64,000 nucleotides of DNA from Hydrogenimonas urashimensis (GCF_016593255.1 NZ_AP023212.1:1476001-1540000); one strand, 5' to 3'. Positions 43,880 to 54,179 are shown, counted from the first letter of the stretch. A program made the numbers and translations. The notes: generated by a model not told the origin, from the letters alone.

Positions 43880-44596
43880 TTAATTAATGTAATCGATTCG
43901 GCGGCAAATCTCTTTCGATACGGCACACACCACTTCAAATTCGAGATAGGCAAGGGGATAATTCGAAAGTATTTTTTTTGTCTCTTTGTAGCCAAGCACG
44001 CCTCTGCCGCCACTGACCCCGCTGCGCTTGATATAACGCAGCATCGAAAGCGTGTCGCGAAAATAGATGCGGTAGCGCAGCAGATCGATCTTCGCATCGA
44101 AATGTTTGGCTATCGCCGCTGTCGTCTCTTCCAGGGAGCTAATGGGGGAGGAGGTGCCCGCTATTTGGTGAAGTGTCGCAAAGGTGCCGGAGGTGAACAC
44201 TGCCATCGCCACGGGACGGTTAAGCCTTGCCATACGCGAGAGCGTCCATTCGAGATTGTCGCACCACTGCAGGGCCGATGAGGAGACCAGCAGGTCAAAA
44301 TCGAGCCTTCCGAGCGTTTCGAAAAGTGACGGATCGTTGAAATTTCCGATTATTTTTTCGACCCCTTTCCCGCAGGGGTGAAGCGCCAGCATTTCGGGTG
44401 CGGCATCGATGGCGAAGTACTTTGTGAACGAATGTTCATAAGCTCTGAAAAAACCGCCGGTACCGCATCCGAGGTCGACGACGACAGGGTACGGGTTTTT
44501 TATTTTCGATGCGAGGAAGCGGGCGACACGCTCCTGGATAAGGCTGTAGCGACCGTAACTTCCGGCGAAACGGCAAAACTCTTTATGTGCGGCCAT
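43880..44596 (-). CDS. bioC: Malonyl-[acyl-carrier protein] O-methyltransferase BioC (biotin synthesis)
   Basis: 238 aa from ATG 44596. SAM motif VVDLGCGTGGFFRA and the BioC-type SSSALQWCDNLEWTLSRMARL match malonyl-ACP methyltransferases that start the biotin pimelate route. A longer frame to 44662 exists, but the conserved region begins with KEFCRFAGSYGRY. Other class I methyltransferases could look similar; no biotin genes adjoin. Confidence 0.75.
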   Translation of the reverse strand: MAAHKEFCRFAGSYGRYSLIQERVARFLASKIKNPYPVVVDLGCGTGGFFRAYEHSFTKYFAIDAAPEMLALHPCGKGVEKIIGNFNDPSLFETLGRLDFDLLVSSSALQWCDNLEWTLSRMARLNRPVAMAVFTSGTFATLHQIAGTSSPISSLEETTAAIAKHFDAKIDLLRYRIYFRDTLSMLRYIKRSGVSGGRGVLGYKETKKILSNYPLAYLEFEVVCAVSKEICRRIDYIN

Positions 44597-44621
44597 ATTT
44601 ACTTTCAATGGGGGTTTTCGA

Positions 44622-44627
44622 TATAAT
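44622..44627 (+). promoter_or_regulatory. Predicted -10 element for secG
   Basis: TATAAT in TTCGATATAATAGC, 35 bp before the secG ATG, in the divergent gap with bioC. Confidence 0.45.
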
Positions 44628-44661
44628 AGCGCGCTAATTATAACCAAAGGCTTTTTCAACA

Positions 44662-45009
44662 ATGATTACCATCCTTTTTGTGGCACAGATTGTTCTGGCT
44701 GTTATTTTGACGATTCTCGTGCTTCTGCAGAAAAGCTCCTCCATCGGGCTGGGGGCCTACAGCGGCTCCAACGAATCGGTTTTTGGCGCGAAAGGGCCGG
44801 CCGGTTTTCTGGTCAAGGCCACTTTCACCGTCGGTCTCATCTTCATTTTCAATACGATCGCACTGGGATACATGTACAACAAATCCTATAACAAATCGGT
44901 CGTCGACGAGATCAAAACCGAGAAGAAGACGCCGGCGGCCGTACCCCAGACGCCTGCCGTTCCGGCGGCACCTGCGGCACCGGCTGCGCCTCAAACCCCT
45001 GCCGGGTAA
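44662..45009 (+). CDS. secG: Preprotein translocase subunit SecG
   Basis: 115 aa. Two membrane helices with the SecG core LLQKSSSIGLGAYSGSNES and FGAKGPAGFL. After residue 85 there is a Pro/Ala-rich tail (about 28 residues), longer than in E. coli. Part of SecYEG in the inner membrane. The 100-bp gap to the next gene holds a GC-rich hairpin (CCTCTCC with GGGGAGG, 45010-45028). Confidence 0.93.
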   Translation: MITILFVAQIVLAVILTILVLLQKSSSIGLGAYSGSNESVFGAKGPAGFLVKATFTVGLIFIFNTIALGYMYNKSYNKSVVDEIKTEKKTPAAVPQTPAVPAAPAAPAAPQTPAG

Positions 45010-45111
45010 CCTCTCCGCGCCGGGGAGGCAGGGGCCATCCGAAGGTCCCGCCGAACCGGTCCGCCTCTTTTTGGCATTCGAGCATTTCCGCACCATACCG
45101 GCAGGTTCATC

Positions 45112-46062
45112 ATGAAAACGTTCGTTACGCTCCTTCTTTTCGCTCTGACACTTTTGGCCGATGCCCACATTTTCGTCTATCATCGTTTCGGTGACGCCCG
45201 TCACCCCTCTACGAACACCTCCATCGCGGTGCTCAAAAAGCAGTTCGACTATTTCAAAAACCACGGGTACGATGTCATTCCGCTCTCCACACTGGTTGAA
45301 ACCCTCGAAAAAGGCAAACACGTTCCCGATAACTGGGTCGTCCTGACGATCGACGACAGTTACAGAAGCTTCTTTGAAAACGCCCTTCCCCTCTTCAGGC
45401 GCTACGGCTATCCTTTCACCCTATTCGTCTATACCGGTGCGACCGAAAGGCGCTACGGCGACTTCATGACATGGAAGCAGATCAATGAAGCGAAAAAGTA
45501 TGGCGAGCTGGGATTTCACTCCCACAGCCACCCCCATATGGTCTCCAAAAGCGACGACTATCTGGCCGAAGATTTCAAGAAGGGACTGGCGCTCATGGCA
45601 AAACGCACCGGGGAGCGCGCAAAATATTTCGCCTATCCCTACGGAGAGTACGACAAACGAGTCAAAAAGATCGCAGAAAGCTTCGGGTTCGATGCGATCT
45701 GCAATCAGAATGTCGGTGCCGTCTCCGATCGCTCCAGCCGATTCGATCTCGACCGTATCGCCCTGACGGGGGATACATCACTCAAAGAGAAACTCGCCAT
45801 TCGCTTTCTGCCGGCAGAATGGATCGAGCCTTCCGTATGGCCCGAACATGGGATCGTTCACCGTGTTCGCATTAAAATCGGGGTACCCACCGCCGCGCGG
45901 CGCGCTCAACTCTATCTGACCGGTTACGGATGGGAGTGGGTCGATGTCCGCAACGGCGAAATCGACGCAATTCTCGACAAACCGCTCAAAAATCGCCGCA
46001 GCCGTCTCATCTTAAAGCTTGAAAAAGATAAAATAAACACCAAAATTCTCGTCAAACCCTAA
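45112..46062 (+). CDS. Polysaccharide deacetylase family protein
   Basis: 316 aa with a cleavable signal peptide (about 1-18). NodB-homology domain: [11 protein letters not shown] (catalytic Asp pair) and FHSHSHPHM (metal His). Residues about 200-316 are a further, less conserved domain. Probably trims an N-acetyl group from a cell-surface glycan. frr follows after 11 bp. Confidence 0.88.
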   Translation: MKTFVTLLLFALTLLADAHIFVYHRFGDARHPSTNTSIAVLKKQFDYFKNHGYDVIPLSTLVETLEKGKHVPDNWVVLTIDDSYRSFFENALPLFRRYGYPFTLFVYTGATERRYGDFMTWKQINEAKKYGELGFHSHSHPHMVSKSDDYLAEDFKKGLALMAKRTGERAKYFAYPYGEYDKRVKKIAESFGFDAICNQNVGAVSDRSSRFDLDRIALTGDTSLKEKLAIRFLPAEWIEPSVWPEHGIVHRVRIKIGVPTAARRAQLYLTGYGWEWVDVRNGEIDAILDKPLKNRRSRLILKLEKDKINTKILVKP

Positions 46063-46073
46063 GGAGAAGAGCA

Positions 46074-46637
46074 ATGGAAACCCTCAACGAAGTCTACGAT
46101 TACGCCAAAGAGCACATGGAAAAAAGCCTCGACGTACTGAAAAAAGATTTCACCACGATACGCACGGGACGCGTTTCAACCCATATCGTCGACAATATCA
46201 AGGTCGACTACTACGGTACGCCCACGCCGCTGAACCAGGTCGGAAGCGTCATCGCCACCGACGCCCAGACCATCACGATCAATCCCTGGGAGAAAAACCT
46301 GCTGCCGGAGATCGAACACGCCATCCAGCAGGCCAATATCGGCGTCAACCCCAACAACGACGGCGAAACCATCAAACTCTTCTTCCCGCCCATGACCGTC
46401 GAACAGCGCCAGGAGAGCGCCAAGCAGGCCAAAGCGATGGGAGAGAAGGCCAAAATCGCCATCCGCAACATCCGCCGGGACGCCAACGACAAAATCAAGA
46501 AGATGTTCAAAGAGAAACTCATCACCGAAGACGAAGAGAAAAAGGGGCTCGACCAGGTGCAGAAGATCACCGACGAATTTGTCAAGAAGGTGGATGAGCT
46601 GGTCAAGAAGAAAGAGGAAGAAGTACTGAAAGTCTAA
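46074..46637 (+). CDS. frr: Ribosome recycling factor
   Basis: 187 aa, full length. Motifs: [17 protein letters not shown] near the start, [14 protein letters not shown], and [12 protein letters not shown], with the two-domain helix/hinge pattern of RRF. Splits post-termination ribosomes with EF-G. Good ribosome site AAGGAGAAGAG. Confidence 0.96.
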   Translation: METLNEVYDYAKEHMEKSLDVLKKDFTTIRTGRVSTHIVDNIKVDYYGTPTPLNQVGSVIATDAQTITINPWEKNLLPEIEHAIQQANIGVNPNNDGETIKLFFPPMTVEQRQESAKQAKAMGEKAKIAIRNIRRDANDKIKKMFKEKLITEDEEKKGLDQVQKITDEFVKKVDELVKKKEEEVLKV

Positions 46638-46772
46638 CTAAAAATTAAAAACTAAAAACTAAAAATTGTTGATGCTTTGCTTCGCGAAGCGTTCCATCAA
46701 ATGTTGTCCGCAAAGCGGCTCACCTCAACTTTTAGTTGTTCACTTTTAGTTTTTAGCTGAAAAGGTTGTACG
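46638..46772 (+). repeat. Structured intergenic element upstream of pyrE (family S2, copy 1)
   Basis: Starts with heptamer-like AAAAACT repeats (46636-46668) and ends with the complementary AGTTTTT-type strand (46725-46759), so the ends can pair. Inside are GCTTTGC/GCGAAGC (46674-46690) and CCGC/GCGG (46708-46718). The 3' end runs into AGCTGAAAAGG, the ribosome site of pyrE. The same arrangement, with compensating stem changes, precedes the RDD gene. Could be an RNA regulator or a mobile element. Confidence 0.65.
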
Positions 46773-47381
46773 ATGGATATCAAAAAAATCTACATGGACG
46801 CGGACGCGCTGCTGCATGGCCATTTCAAACTGAGTTCGGGCAACCACTCCGAATACTACCTCCAGTCGGCAAAAGTGCTGGAAGACCCAAAAACCGCCAA
46901 ACTGCTGGCGGAGGCTTTGGCCAAACAGATTCAAGATTACGGCCTGGAGGTGGAGACTGTCTGCTCTCCCGCCATCGGCGGGCTCATCGCCGGTTTCGCG
47001 CTGGCCACGGCGCTGGATTGCCGCTACATCTTCACCGAACGGGTGGGCGGCGAAATGACCTTGCGGCGGGGGTTTGAAGTCAGACCCGGTGAAAAGATCC
47101 TCATCTGCGAAGATATCATCACCACCGGGGGATCGGCGATGGAAGCCGCGGCGGAGGTGGAGCGTCTTGGAGCCGAAGTGGTCGGCTTCGCCGCCCTGGC
47201 CAATCGGGGATTTTGCCAACGTATCGGCAGCGACCTGGAGCGCAAGCCCAACTGCAAACTCCCGGAGAACAAACCTTTCTTCGCGCTGGCCGATTTCGAT
47301 TTTCCGATGTATTCGCCCGAAGAGTGCCCCATGTGCAAAGCCGGCAGCGAAGCGATCAAACCGGGAAGCAGAGGAAATTAG
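46773..47381 (+). CDS. pyrE: Orotate phosphoribosyltransferase
   Basis: 202 aa enzyme converting orotate and PRPP to OMP in pyrimidine synthesis. PRPP-binding loop [18 protein letters not shown]-terminal [17 protein letters not shown] is typical. Longer type PyrE with C-terminal [19 protein letters not shown]. The ribosome site AAAAGG is carried at the end of the upstream structured element. Confidence 0.95.
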   Translation: MDIKKIYMDADALLHGHFKLSSGNHSEYYLQSAKVLEDPKTAKLLAEALAKQIQDYGLEVETVCSPAIGGLIAGFALATALDCRYIFTERVGGEMTLRRGFEVRPGEKILICEDIITTGGSAMEAAAEVERLGAEVVGFAALANRGFCQRIGSDLERKPNCKLPENKPFFALADFDFPMYSPEECPMCKAGSEAIKPGSRGN

Positions 47382-47490
47382 TGAAAAGTTAAAAACTAAA
47401 AAATGAGGAAATTTTGCATCGCAAAATGTTTTATTGGATTTTCTCTGCGAAGCAGTTCACCCCAACTTTTAGTTTTTAGTTGAAAAGGAT
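47382..47490 (+). repeat. Structured intergenic element upstream of the RDD gene (family S2, copy 2)
   Basis: Aligns without gaps with copy 1 across the two internal hairpins: ATTTTGC/GCAAAAT (47411-47427) and CTGC/GCAG (47445-47455), 17 bp apart in both copies. Flanked by AAAAACTAAAAA and AACTTTTAGTTTTTAG. Ends in AGTTGAAAAGGA, the ribosome site of the RDD gene. Confidence 0.65.
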
Positions 47491-47494
47491 AGTC

Positions 47495-48025
47495 GTGGGT
47501 CGTTGGCGAAAAGTGAAACAGGGAAAAGTGGAAAACCCCGTTTCCAAAAAGAGTGAAAAAAGTGGGGCGAAAAAGGAAGAGACGGCCTGTGCTCCCGTAT
47601 TTTTGCGCCTCAAAGCTTTTTTGACCGATACCTTCATGATCGTCATGCCGATTCTCTACATCGTGATCTATCTGGTGATGGGGAGCCGGGAGGGGTTTCG
47701 AGAACACATAGGCGAGGGGTGGCTCATCATTCTCGCCGCCCACTCCATCGCCGTCATCGCCTTTTGGGCCATCGCCGGTCAGACACCGGGGATGCGGGCT
47801 TACGATCTGCTGCTGGTCGACCCCCAAACGAATCAAAAGCCCGGCATCGTCAAGCTGGTGCTGCGCTATGTCATGATGCAGACCGCCATCTTCTCCATTC
47901 TGGGGCTCTTTCTGCCTTTCTTTCTCAAAAGCCGCGAAGCCCTTCACGACCTGGTTTCGGGTACCTGCATTCTCTGGCAGCCGCGAATACATGAAAAGAG
48001 AAGAAAGCGAAAATCCTCATCATGA
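47495..48025 (+). CDS. RDD family membrane protein
   Basis: 176 aa from GTG 47495, chosen because AAAAGGA lies 7 bp upstream; a TTG at 47480 is possible. Lys-rich N-terminus, then three predicted membrane helices with the RDD pattern (RLKAFLTDTFMIVMPI, QTPGMRAYDLLLVD, REALHDLVSGT). Function of RDD proteins is mostly unknown; some affect ion homeostasis. It follows pyrE and the second S2 element. Confidence 0.82.
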   Translation: MGRWRKVKQGKVENPVSKKSEKSGAKKEETACAPVFLRLKAFLTDTFMIVMPILYIVIYLVMGSREGFREHIGEGWLIILAAHSIAVIAFWAIAGQTPGMRAYDLLLVDPQTNQKPGIVKLVLRYVMMQTAIFSILGLFLPFFLKSREALHDLVSGTCILWQPRIHEKRRKRKSSS

Positions 48026-48076
48026 AAAGACGACTCGATTTCGCTTTCTATTTCCGATTTCCAATTCACGCCTGAC

Positions 48077-49177
48077 ATGTACGCGCGCCTTTCGGCATTT
48101 TATCTCTTCTACTTCGCTGCGGTAGGAGTTTACGTCATCTTTTTCCCCAAGGCGCTGCAGATGGCAGGATACACCAGCCTGCAGATAGGCACGCTTCTTT
48201 CCGCCGCACCGCTGATGCGCTTTTTCGCCCCGTTTCTCTTTTTGAAGCATTTGCGACTGGACGACCGCACATTTCTGGGAGCGCTGATGCTCATGAGTAC
48301 GGGCGTACTGCTTTTTCTACCGGCGCTGCACCATTTTTGGCTCCTGCTCTCGGTCAATCTGCTTTTTGGTGCGGCCATGAGCGTCACGCTACCTTTCGTC
48401 GAAACGAGAGCGCTCGAAAGTCTCGCGAGAAAAACCTACGGTCGGGCAAGGCTCTTTGGCTCCATCGGTTTCATTGCCATCGCGCTTTGGCTGGGCAGGA
48501 TCCTTGAAACACCCTACGATGCGGTGCATTATCTTATCGCCACGATTTTGCTGACGGCTCTCTTCGGCGCCGCCATCGTTTTCGCCGACCGTGCCCATGC
48601 CCACGCCGACGTCCCATCCGATGGCGATCCCTTCGATCTGTTACGCCACTGGCCGCTTTGGAGCGCCTTTTTTCTGATGCAGGTGAGTTTCGGGGGATTT
48701 TACAACTTTTTCACGATCTACGAAACGGCCCACGGCATCTCGCTTGAAACCACCAGCTGGCTCTGGAGTTTCGGCGTCATCTGCGAAATCGTCATGTTCT
48801 ATTTCCAAGGGCCGCTTCTGCAGAAAAACCTGATGACGATCCTGAAAATCACCATTTTCGCTACTTCGTTGCGATGGGCCATGCTTTGGCTCTTTCCCGA
48901 CTCCCTGCCCATGACCTTCGCCGCCCAGAGCCTCCATGCCCTCAGCTTCGCCCTCTATCACACCACGGCCATCACCCTGCTGCATACTCTTTATAGACGC
49001 AAAGCACTGGCCCAGCAGTTTTTCCTGGGTATCTCCTACGGACTGGGTGGCTTCGTCGGTGCCCTGGTGGCGGGAAGGCTTTACGATGAGCGGCTTTTTC
49101 TCTACGAAAGTCTTATTGCCTTCACAGCTTTTGTCGTGCTCTTTTTCGCGAAAAAACAGTTGTTTCGAACCATTTAA
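48077..49177 (+). CDS. MFS transporter (PPP/HcaT-like)
   Basis: 366 aa with about 11-12 membrane helices. The N-terminal FYLFYFAAVGVYVIFFP and the central GRARLFGSIGFI segment (motif-A-like) match the phenylpropionate-permease-like group (MFS_1_like). Substrate unknown. Short 51-bp gap after the RDD gene, so possibly co-transcribed. Confidence 0.82.
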   Translation: MYARLSAFYLFYFAAVGVYVIFFPKALQMAGYTSLQIGTLLSAAPLMRFFAPFLFLKHLRLDDRTFLGALMLMSTGVLLFLPALHHFWLLLSVNLLFGAAMSVTLPFVETRALESLARKTYGRARLFGSIGFIAIALWLGRILETPYDAVHYLIATILLTALFGAAIVFADRAHAHADVPSDGDPFDLLRHWPLWSAFFLMQVSFGGFYNFFTIYETAHGISLETTSWLWSFGVICEIVMFYFQGPLLQKNLMTILKITIFATSLRWAMLWLFPDSLPMTFAAQSLHALSFALYHTTAITLLHTLYRRKALAQQFFLGISYGLGGFVGALVAGRLYDERLFLYESLIAFTAFVVLFFAKKQLFRTI

Positions 49178-49243
49178 CTGCCTATTAATTTGGCCGATAT
49201 TACAATGCAGATATACTAAAAGGCAAGGAAAGGCGGGACAGTC

Positions 49244-50023
49244 ATGAAAAAGCAGATTCTATTCGGTGCCGCGGCGGCATTTTTGTCTCTTGGCACAGTG
49301 TCGGCTTCCGCGGATACGCTTTTGGGCGGTGAAATTGCTGTCGGCGGATGGCATCACGATCCGGGGGGATGGGTCAAGTATCCCAACGATCTGCCCGATG
49401 ACCAGAGCAAGGTCGACGCGGATGACGATCTGAATCTCGATGCGCAGAACGATATCTACCTGCGGGCGAAACTGGAGCATCCGATACCGATCGTGCCCAA
49501 CGTAAAAGTCGCCTATACACGCACGGAAACAGAGGGAGACGGCCGTATCGAGAGAAGTTTTACATTTGGTAATATCGATTTTACCGAAGGCCGGGACATC
49601 CATTCCGAAGCGAAGCTCGACAGTTACGATGGGACGCTCTATTACGAAGTGGTCGATACCGGCATCGATTTCGACCTGGGGTTGACCGTTAGATATTTCG
49701 ACGGCTATGTCAAGGTGACCGACAGACAGACAGGTGAAAACGATCAGACGGATATCGATTTTGTCGTACCGATGCTCTATGGCAACATTCGGGTGCCGCT
49801 GCCCTTTCTGGAAGGTTTTTCACTGGGCGCCGAGGGCAACTGGATCACCTACGACGGAAGCACCCTTTACGATGTGCAGGCGGATGCACGCTACACGTTT
49901 TCAATGGGTCTTGGTTTCGAGGTCGGATACCGGTATGAAAAGGTGGAGCTCGACGATGTCGAGGATACCGATTCGGATATCGACATCCAGGGAGTCTTCT
50001 TCGGAGCGCTCCTGGATTTTTGA
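49244..50023 (+). CDS. Outer-membrane beta-barrel protein (TIGR04219-like)
   Basis: 259 aa with a signal peptide MKKQILFGAAAAFLSLGTVSASA (about 1-23). The mature part is alternating polar/hydrophobic strands, with GGEIAVGGWHHDPGGWVKY near the start and a C-terminal strand ending in Phe (GVFFGALLDF), as in outer-membrane barrels. Preceded by a candidate -10 (GATATTACAATGC). Role unknown; in this family sometimes listed as a porin-like protein. Confidence 0.82.
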   Translation: MKKQILFGAAAAFLSLGTVSASADTLLGGEIAVGGWHHDPGGWVKYPNDLPDDQSKVDADDDLNLDAQNDIYLRAKLEHPIPIVPNVKVAYTRTETEGDGRIERSFTFGNIDFTEGRDIHSEAKLDSYDGTLYYEVVDTGIDFDLGLTVRYFDGYVKVTDRQTGENDQTDIDFVVPMLYGNIRVPLPFLEGFSLGAEGNWITYDGSTLYDVQADARYTFSMGLGFEVGYRYEKVELDDVEDTDSDIDIQGVFFGALLDF

Positions 50024-50061
50024 TCCGCAGCTCGGAAGCGGTATCCGCGCTTCCCGGATAG

Positions 50062-50691
50062 CTACAGGTATTCGACGATCTCTTCGAGGGGCAGACGGAT
50101 CTTCGCCGGAGGCTCCTTGACGCGATAACCGAAAGTGACAATGAGTGCGATCTACTCTTTTGCCACATCCATCTGCAGTACCGCTTCAACTTTCTCTTTT
50201 TCGAAACCCTCGATCGCGCAACTGTCGATCCCCATCGCCGCCGCTCCTGTCATCATGTTGGCCGCTGCAATGTAGCACTGCCTGGATGCCCAGGCAAAAA
50301 GCCCCTCTTTTGCCATCTTCTCCGTAACGAATTTGTCGTACCTTTCGAAGTAGGCGCGAATCTTCTGCTCGGGCAGATCCCTTCTTGAAAGCATCTTTCG
50401 GCTGTAGTCGCTGCCGGGTGTCAGCGGGGAGAGAATCGTCTTGATGATCACAAGATCGCTGCATGTCGTGATCTGAGGCTGGTTCCAGCAAAGCGGCCGC
50501 AGCGTCTCTTTCAGCCCCTGGTCCCGGACCACGAGAAAACGCCACGGTTCCATGCCGAAAGAGGAGGGACTCAGGCGGCCAAACTCCAGAATGGTCTGCA
50601 GCGACTCTTTCGGAATCTTTCTCTTTTCATCGAACATCTTGCAGGCGTGCCGTGCCCGCATCGCTTCCATAAAAATCTCTTCGTTTCTCAT
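50062..50691 (-). pseudogene. Nitroreductase-family gene with an in-frame amber codon
   Basis: From ATG 50691 the frame runs 179 codons and stops at TAG (50152-50154). The same frame continues after the TAG for 29 more codons with family-typical C-terminal sequence (ALIVTFGYRVKEPPAKIR then LEEIVEYL) to the next stop (50062-50064). The FMN-binding N-terminus (MRARHACKMFD) and LSPSSFGMEPWRFLVV are intact. A CAG to TAG change is the simplest cause. The truncated protein loses the FGYR end that helps the FMN site and dimer. A sequencing error is possible. Confidence 0.82.
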
Positions 50692-50741
50692 GCGCCGCTC
50701 CTTTCGCTTCCAAATTCTACCCCAACCTCACTTAGCATCCG

Positions 50742-51692
50742 TTACGCTTTGCTCCATATGCGCCGATTGAGATTGAGTTCCTCGACGATGCTGAGAATGA
50801 GATCGAGATTGTCGATATAGGATTTGAAAACATCAAGACGCAGCAGGGAGCGAAAGAGGGTGGGCTCGAACCATTTTCCTCCGTTTGCGATAGCGATAAA
50901 GAGTTTGTCGTAACGAAAGGAGAAGTACAGATCCGATCCCGCCTCTTTTCTCAAGGCCACGATCTTCTCCATCAGGTTGGGAGTGAGAAGATAGTGGGCT
51001 TCCACCGGATCGTCGCAGTAAACTTTGAAATAGTTTTCGAATTCGGGCGAATCCATGCGCACCAGATTTTTGGACCCGATATTCTGAAACCAGCCCCCCA
51101 GCACGCCCATGTAACGCTCCGCCACATCGGGTAGAACCATCAAAGAGCGGGTGAAATGCTTATGGAATTCTGTCACGATGAATGTTCCGTTGAATATCGT
51201 TTCGCGATGCTCCCTGCCCCTGGCGTCGCGACTTCTTTTCTCGACTTTCAGATTGGAGAACTCGATCGGGGTCTTGCCGATTTTTCCGCGAATGTAATCT
51301 TTGCCTTCGTAGCGGTCGTAATCGGTTTCGAAAAGGCCGCTGGCAACGAACAGCCCTTCATGCACCTTGCCGTCGGGATCGTACGTCAAAGATGGATCGA
51401 TATGGGTGACAAGCCGTCGAAAAACGTCTCTTTTGAAACGGTTGCGGTAGCTGTGGCCGAACCACCGGGCAGACAACGCCACGATAGCAAAGCCAATGGG
51501 CAGAAGGGTCAGGATCTTTTCGACCGGATCGCCTTTTGTTGCAAAAAAATAGGCCGCCGCCACTCCCGCAACCACTGCCGCAACGACATAAAGCTGTTTG
51601 AGAATCCGTTTGCGCTCCGATTCAAGAGATGTCAGCTCGTTGTAAAGTTCGTCGTAGTAGAAGTCGAGCAGATCCGATGTTTTGATGTCCAT
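50742..51692 (-). CDS. DUF3137 domain membrane protein
   Basis: 316 aa with two adjacent membrane helices near the N-terminus (about 33-75) and a soluble C-terminal domain carrying YDPDGKVHEGLFVASGLF and FNGTFIVTEF, the DUF3137 pattern. It commonly pairs with LemA, as here (10-bp gap). Function unknown. Confidence 0.85.
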   Translation of the reverse strand: MDIKTSDLLDFYYDELYNELTSLESERKRILKQLYVVAAVVAGVAAAYFFATKGDPVEKILTLLPIGFAIVALSARWFGHSYRNRFKRDVFRRLVTHIDPSLTYDPDGKVHEGLFVASGLFETDYDRYEGKDYIRGKIGKTPIEFSNLKVEKRSRDARGREHRETIFNGTFIVTEFHKHFTRSLMVLPDVAERYMGVLGGWFQNIGSKNLVRMDSPEFENYFKVYCDDPVEAHYLLTPNLMEKIVALRKEAGSDLYFSFRYDKLFIAIANGGKWFEPTLFRSLLRLDVFKSYIDNLDLILSIVEELNLNRRIWSKA

Positions 51693-51702
51693 CCCGACTC
51701 AG

Positions 51703-52257
51703 TCAGCTTTTGAGCAGCTCTTTGATATCGATGTTTTTCCGCTCGGTTTCGGGAATTTCGAAAAGCTCTTTGGGTTGAAAACGGAACCAGGCGGCGATCA
51801 GGGAGGAGGGGAACATCTGGCGGGCGTTGTTGTAGTCGGTCACCGCCTGGTTGTAAGCCCGCCTGGCCGCGGCGATCTGCTCCTCGATCTCGTTGAGCGA
51901 ACGCATCAGCTGCATGATCTGTTCGTTGGCCTTGAGCTCCGGGTAGTTTTCCACAGCCACCATCAGTCCATGCAGCGGCTGGGTCAGCTCATCGGCGATG
52001 GCGATCTTCTCTTCCGGTGTGAGGTTGGGCCGCATCGCTTTGGCTCGCAGCTGTGTCACCCTTTCGAGCAGATCCCGCTCGTAGCGCATCGACTCTTTCA
52101 TCAGTGTCACCAGGTTGGGGATGAGGTTGTAGCGCTTCTTCAGCAACGCGTCGATACTGGCGAAAATGTTGTCGCACTGGTTGCGGCGGGAGACGAGGGT
52201 GTTGTAGATAAGGACGGCAAGAAGCAGGATGATGCCGATTGCAACAAGAATTTTCAT
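51703..52257 (-). CDS. lemA: LemA family protein
   Basis: 184 aa. One N-terminal membrane helix (about 3-20), then the LemA helical domain with ALLKKRYNLIPNLV and AAWFRFQPKELFEI. Function unclear, often found with DUF3137 or Tpm-type genes. Positioned 110 bp downstream of typA. Confidence 0.92.
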   Translation of the reverse strand: MKILVAIGIILLLAVLIYNTLVSRRNQCDNIFASIDALLKKRYNLIPNLVTLMKESMRYERDLLERVTQLRAKAMRPNLTPEEKIAIADELTQPLHGLMVAVENYPELKANEQIMQLMRSLNEIEEQIAAARRAYNQAVTDYNNARQMFPSSLIAAWFRFQPKELFEIPETERKNIDIKELLKS

Positions 52258-52367
52258 GATCTGCCTTTTTGAAAATAGTACATCGAAAAGAGGATATCAA
52301 AGAATCGGTATTTCCATCAATTTTTGAACGAAGGGCACCAGGGAGCCCCAGTGTTTCCTCTCTCTTA

Positions 52368-54179
52368 TCAGGCTTTTTTCTGCTTCTCCATCCGTTTTCG
52401 GACATGGGGATCGAGGTAGCGTTTGCGCACCCGGATGTTTTCGGGGGTCACTTCCACCAGTTCGTCATCTTCGATCCACTCCATCGCACGCTCGAGCGTC
52501 ATTTCCCGCGGCGGGACCAGGACGATCGCGTCGTCGGCGCCGGAAGAGCGGACGTTGGAGAGCTTCTTTCCTTTGATAGGATTGACCTCAAGATCGTTGG
52601 GCCGGGCATGCTCGCCGATGATCATACCCACATAGACCTCCGTCTGAGGCTTGATAAAGAGGGTGCCGCGATCTTGAAGATTGAACAGAGAGTAACCCAG
52701 CGCCTTGCCGTTTTCCATCGAGATCAGCGCCCCGTTGGCCCGATGCTCCACATTGCCGACGAAAGGCCGGTAGGCGAGGAAGGAGTGGTTCATGATGCCT
52801 TCTCCTTTCGTGTCGGTCAAAAACTGTGTTCTAAAACCGATGAGTCCGCGGGCGGGAATCTCGAACTCGATGCGGGTCGTGCCGTCAGGCATCGGATGCA
52901 TCGACGTCATCTCCGCTTTGCGGCGTCCCAACTTTTCGATAACCGAACCGCTGAACTCTTCGGGCACGTCGATCACCAGGTGCTCGTAGGGCTCCATTCG
53001 CACGCCGTTTTCTTCCTTGATGACCACCTCCGGACGGGAGATCAGAAATTCGAACCCTTCGCGGCGCATGTTCTCCGCCAGAATCGAGATCTGCAGCTCC
53101 CCGCGGCCGGAGACTTTGAAACTCCCTTCGCCCAGCTGTTCGAGGCGCATGGCGATATTGGTCTGCATCTCCTTTTCAAGACGCTCCTTGAGCTTGTTGG
53201 CCGTGACGAACTTTCCTTCGCGTCCGGCGAAAGGCCCGTCGTTGACGCTGAAGATGACCGAAAGCGTCGGCTCTTCGATATGGAGCGGATCGAGGGGCTG
53301 GGGATCGTTGGGATCGGTGATGGTATCGCCCACATCGATCTCGTTGAATCCGGCGATGGCCACGATGTCACCCGCTTCGGCCTCGTCGATCTCGATACGC
53401 TCCAGACCAAGAAAGCCGATCAGTTTGCTGATGCGCCCTTTGAGCTTCTCTCCGTCGCTTTTTGCCAGAAGGACCTGCTCGCCCGCTTTCACTTTTCCGT
53501 TGAAGATGCGCGCGATACCGATGCGGCCGACGTAATTGTCGTAGTCGAGGGTGAAAACCTGGGTCTGCAGGGTATTCTCCGCACTCCCTTCGGGCGCCGG
53601 GACATACTCCAAAATCGCTTCGAAAAGGGGCGTGAGGTCCCTGTTTTCATCTTCCATGTTCCATTTGGCGTACCCGTCGCGGGCGGCGGCGTAGAGAACC
53701 GGAAAATCGAGCTGCGTTTCGTCGGCGTCGAGTGCTACCAGCAGGTCGAAAACTTCGTCGACGACACGCTCGGGTTCGGCGGCCGGCTTGTCGATTTTGT
53801 TGACGACGACGATGGGGCGCAGACCCAGGCTGATCGCTTTTTTCAATACGAATTTGGTCTGGGGCATGACCCCCTCCTGGGCATCGACCAAAAGCAGTAC
53901 CCCGTCGACCATTTTGAGCACCCGCTCGACCTCGCCGCCGAAATCGGCGTGGCCCGGTGTGTCGATGATGTTGATTTTGAAGTCGTTGTATCGAATCGCC
54001 GTGTTTTTCGAAAGAATCGTGATACCGCGCTCTTTTTCGATATCGTTGCTGTCCATGACGCGCTCGGCAACATCTTTGTGGGCTTCGAAAGTGCCCGACT
54101 GCTGCAAAAGGCCGTCGACCAGTGTTGTTTTACCGTGGTCGACATGCGCGATGACGGCTATGTTTCGAATGTTTTGCAT
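52368..54179 (-). CDS. typA: Translational GTPase TypA/BipA
   Basis: 603 aa. G1 HVDHGKTTL near residue 11, switch [22 protein letters not shown] for guanine, then EF-G-like domains and the TypA-specific C-terminus. A ribosome-associated GTPase involved in assembly and stress. ATG 54179 begins the conserved [17 protein letters not shown]; a longer frame to 54263 has no homology. Divergent from fliK. Confidence 0.96.
   Translation of the reverse strand: MQNIRNIAVIAHVDHGKTTLVDGLLQQSGTFEAHKDVAERVMDSNDIEKERGITILSKNTAIRYNDFKINIIDTPGHADFGGEVERVLKMVDGVLLLVDAQEGVMPQTKFVLKKAISLGLRPIVVVNKIDKPAAEPERVVDEVFDLLVALDADETQLDFPVLYAAARDGYAKWNMEDENRDLTPLFEAILEYVPAPEGSAENTLQTQVFTLDYDNYVGRIGIARIFNGKVKAGEQVLLAKSDGEKLKGRISKLIGFLGLERIEIDEAEAGDIVAIAGFNEIDVGDTITDPNDPQPLDPLHIEEPTLSVIFSVNDGPFAGREGKFVTANKLKERLEKEMQTNIAMRLEQLGEGSFKVSGRGELQISILAENMRREGFEFLISRPEVVIKEENGVRMEPYEHLVIDVPEEFSGSVIEKLGRRKAEMTSMHPMPDGTTRIEFEIPARGLIGFRTQFLTDTKGEGIMNHSFLAYRPFVGNVEHRANGALISMENGKALGYSLFNLQDRGTLFIKPQTEVYVGMIIGEHARPNDLEVNPIKGKKLSNVRSSGADDAIVLVPPREMTLERAMEWIEDDELVEVTPENIRVRKRYLDPHVRKRMEKQKKA

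Noticed and set aside
52331-52348. Hairpin between typA and lemA (CACTGGG with CCCTGGTG).
   Set aside because: Stem interrupted and no T tract; not enough to call a terminator.
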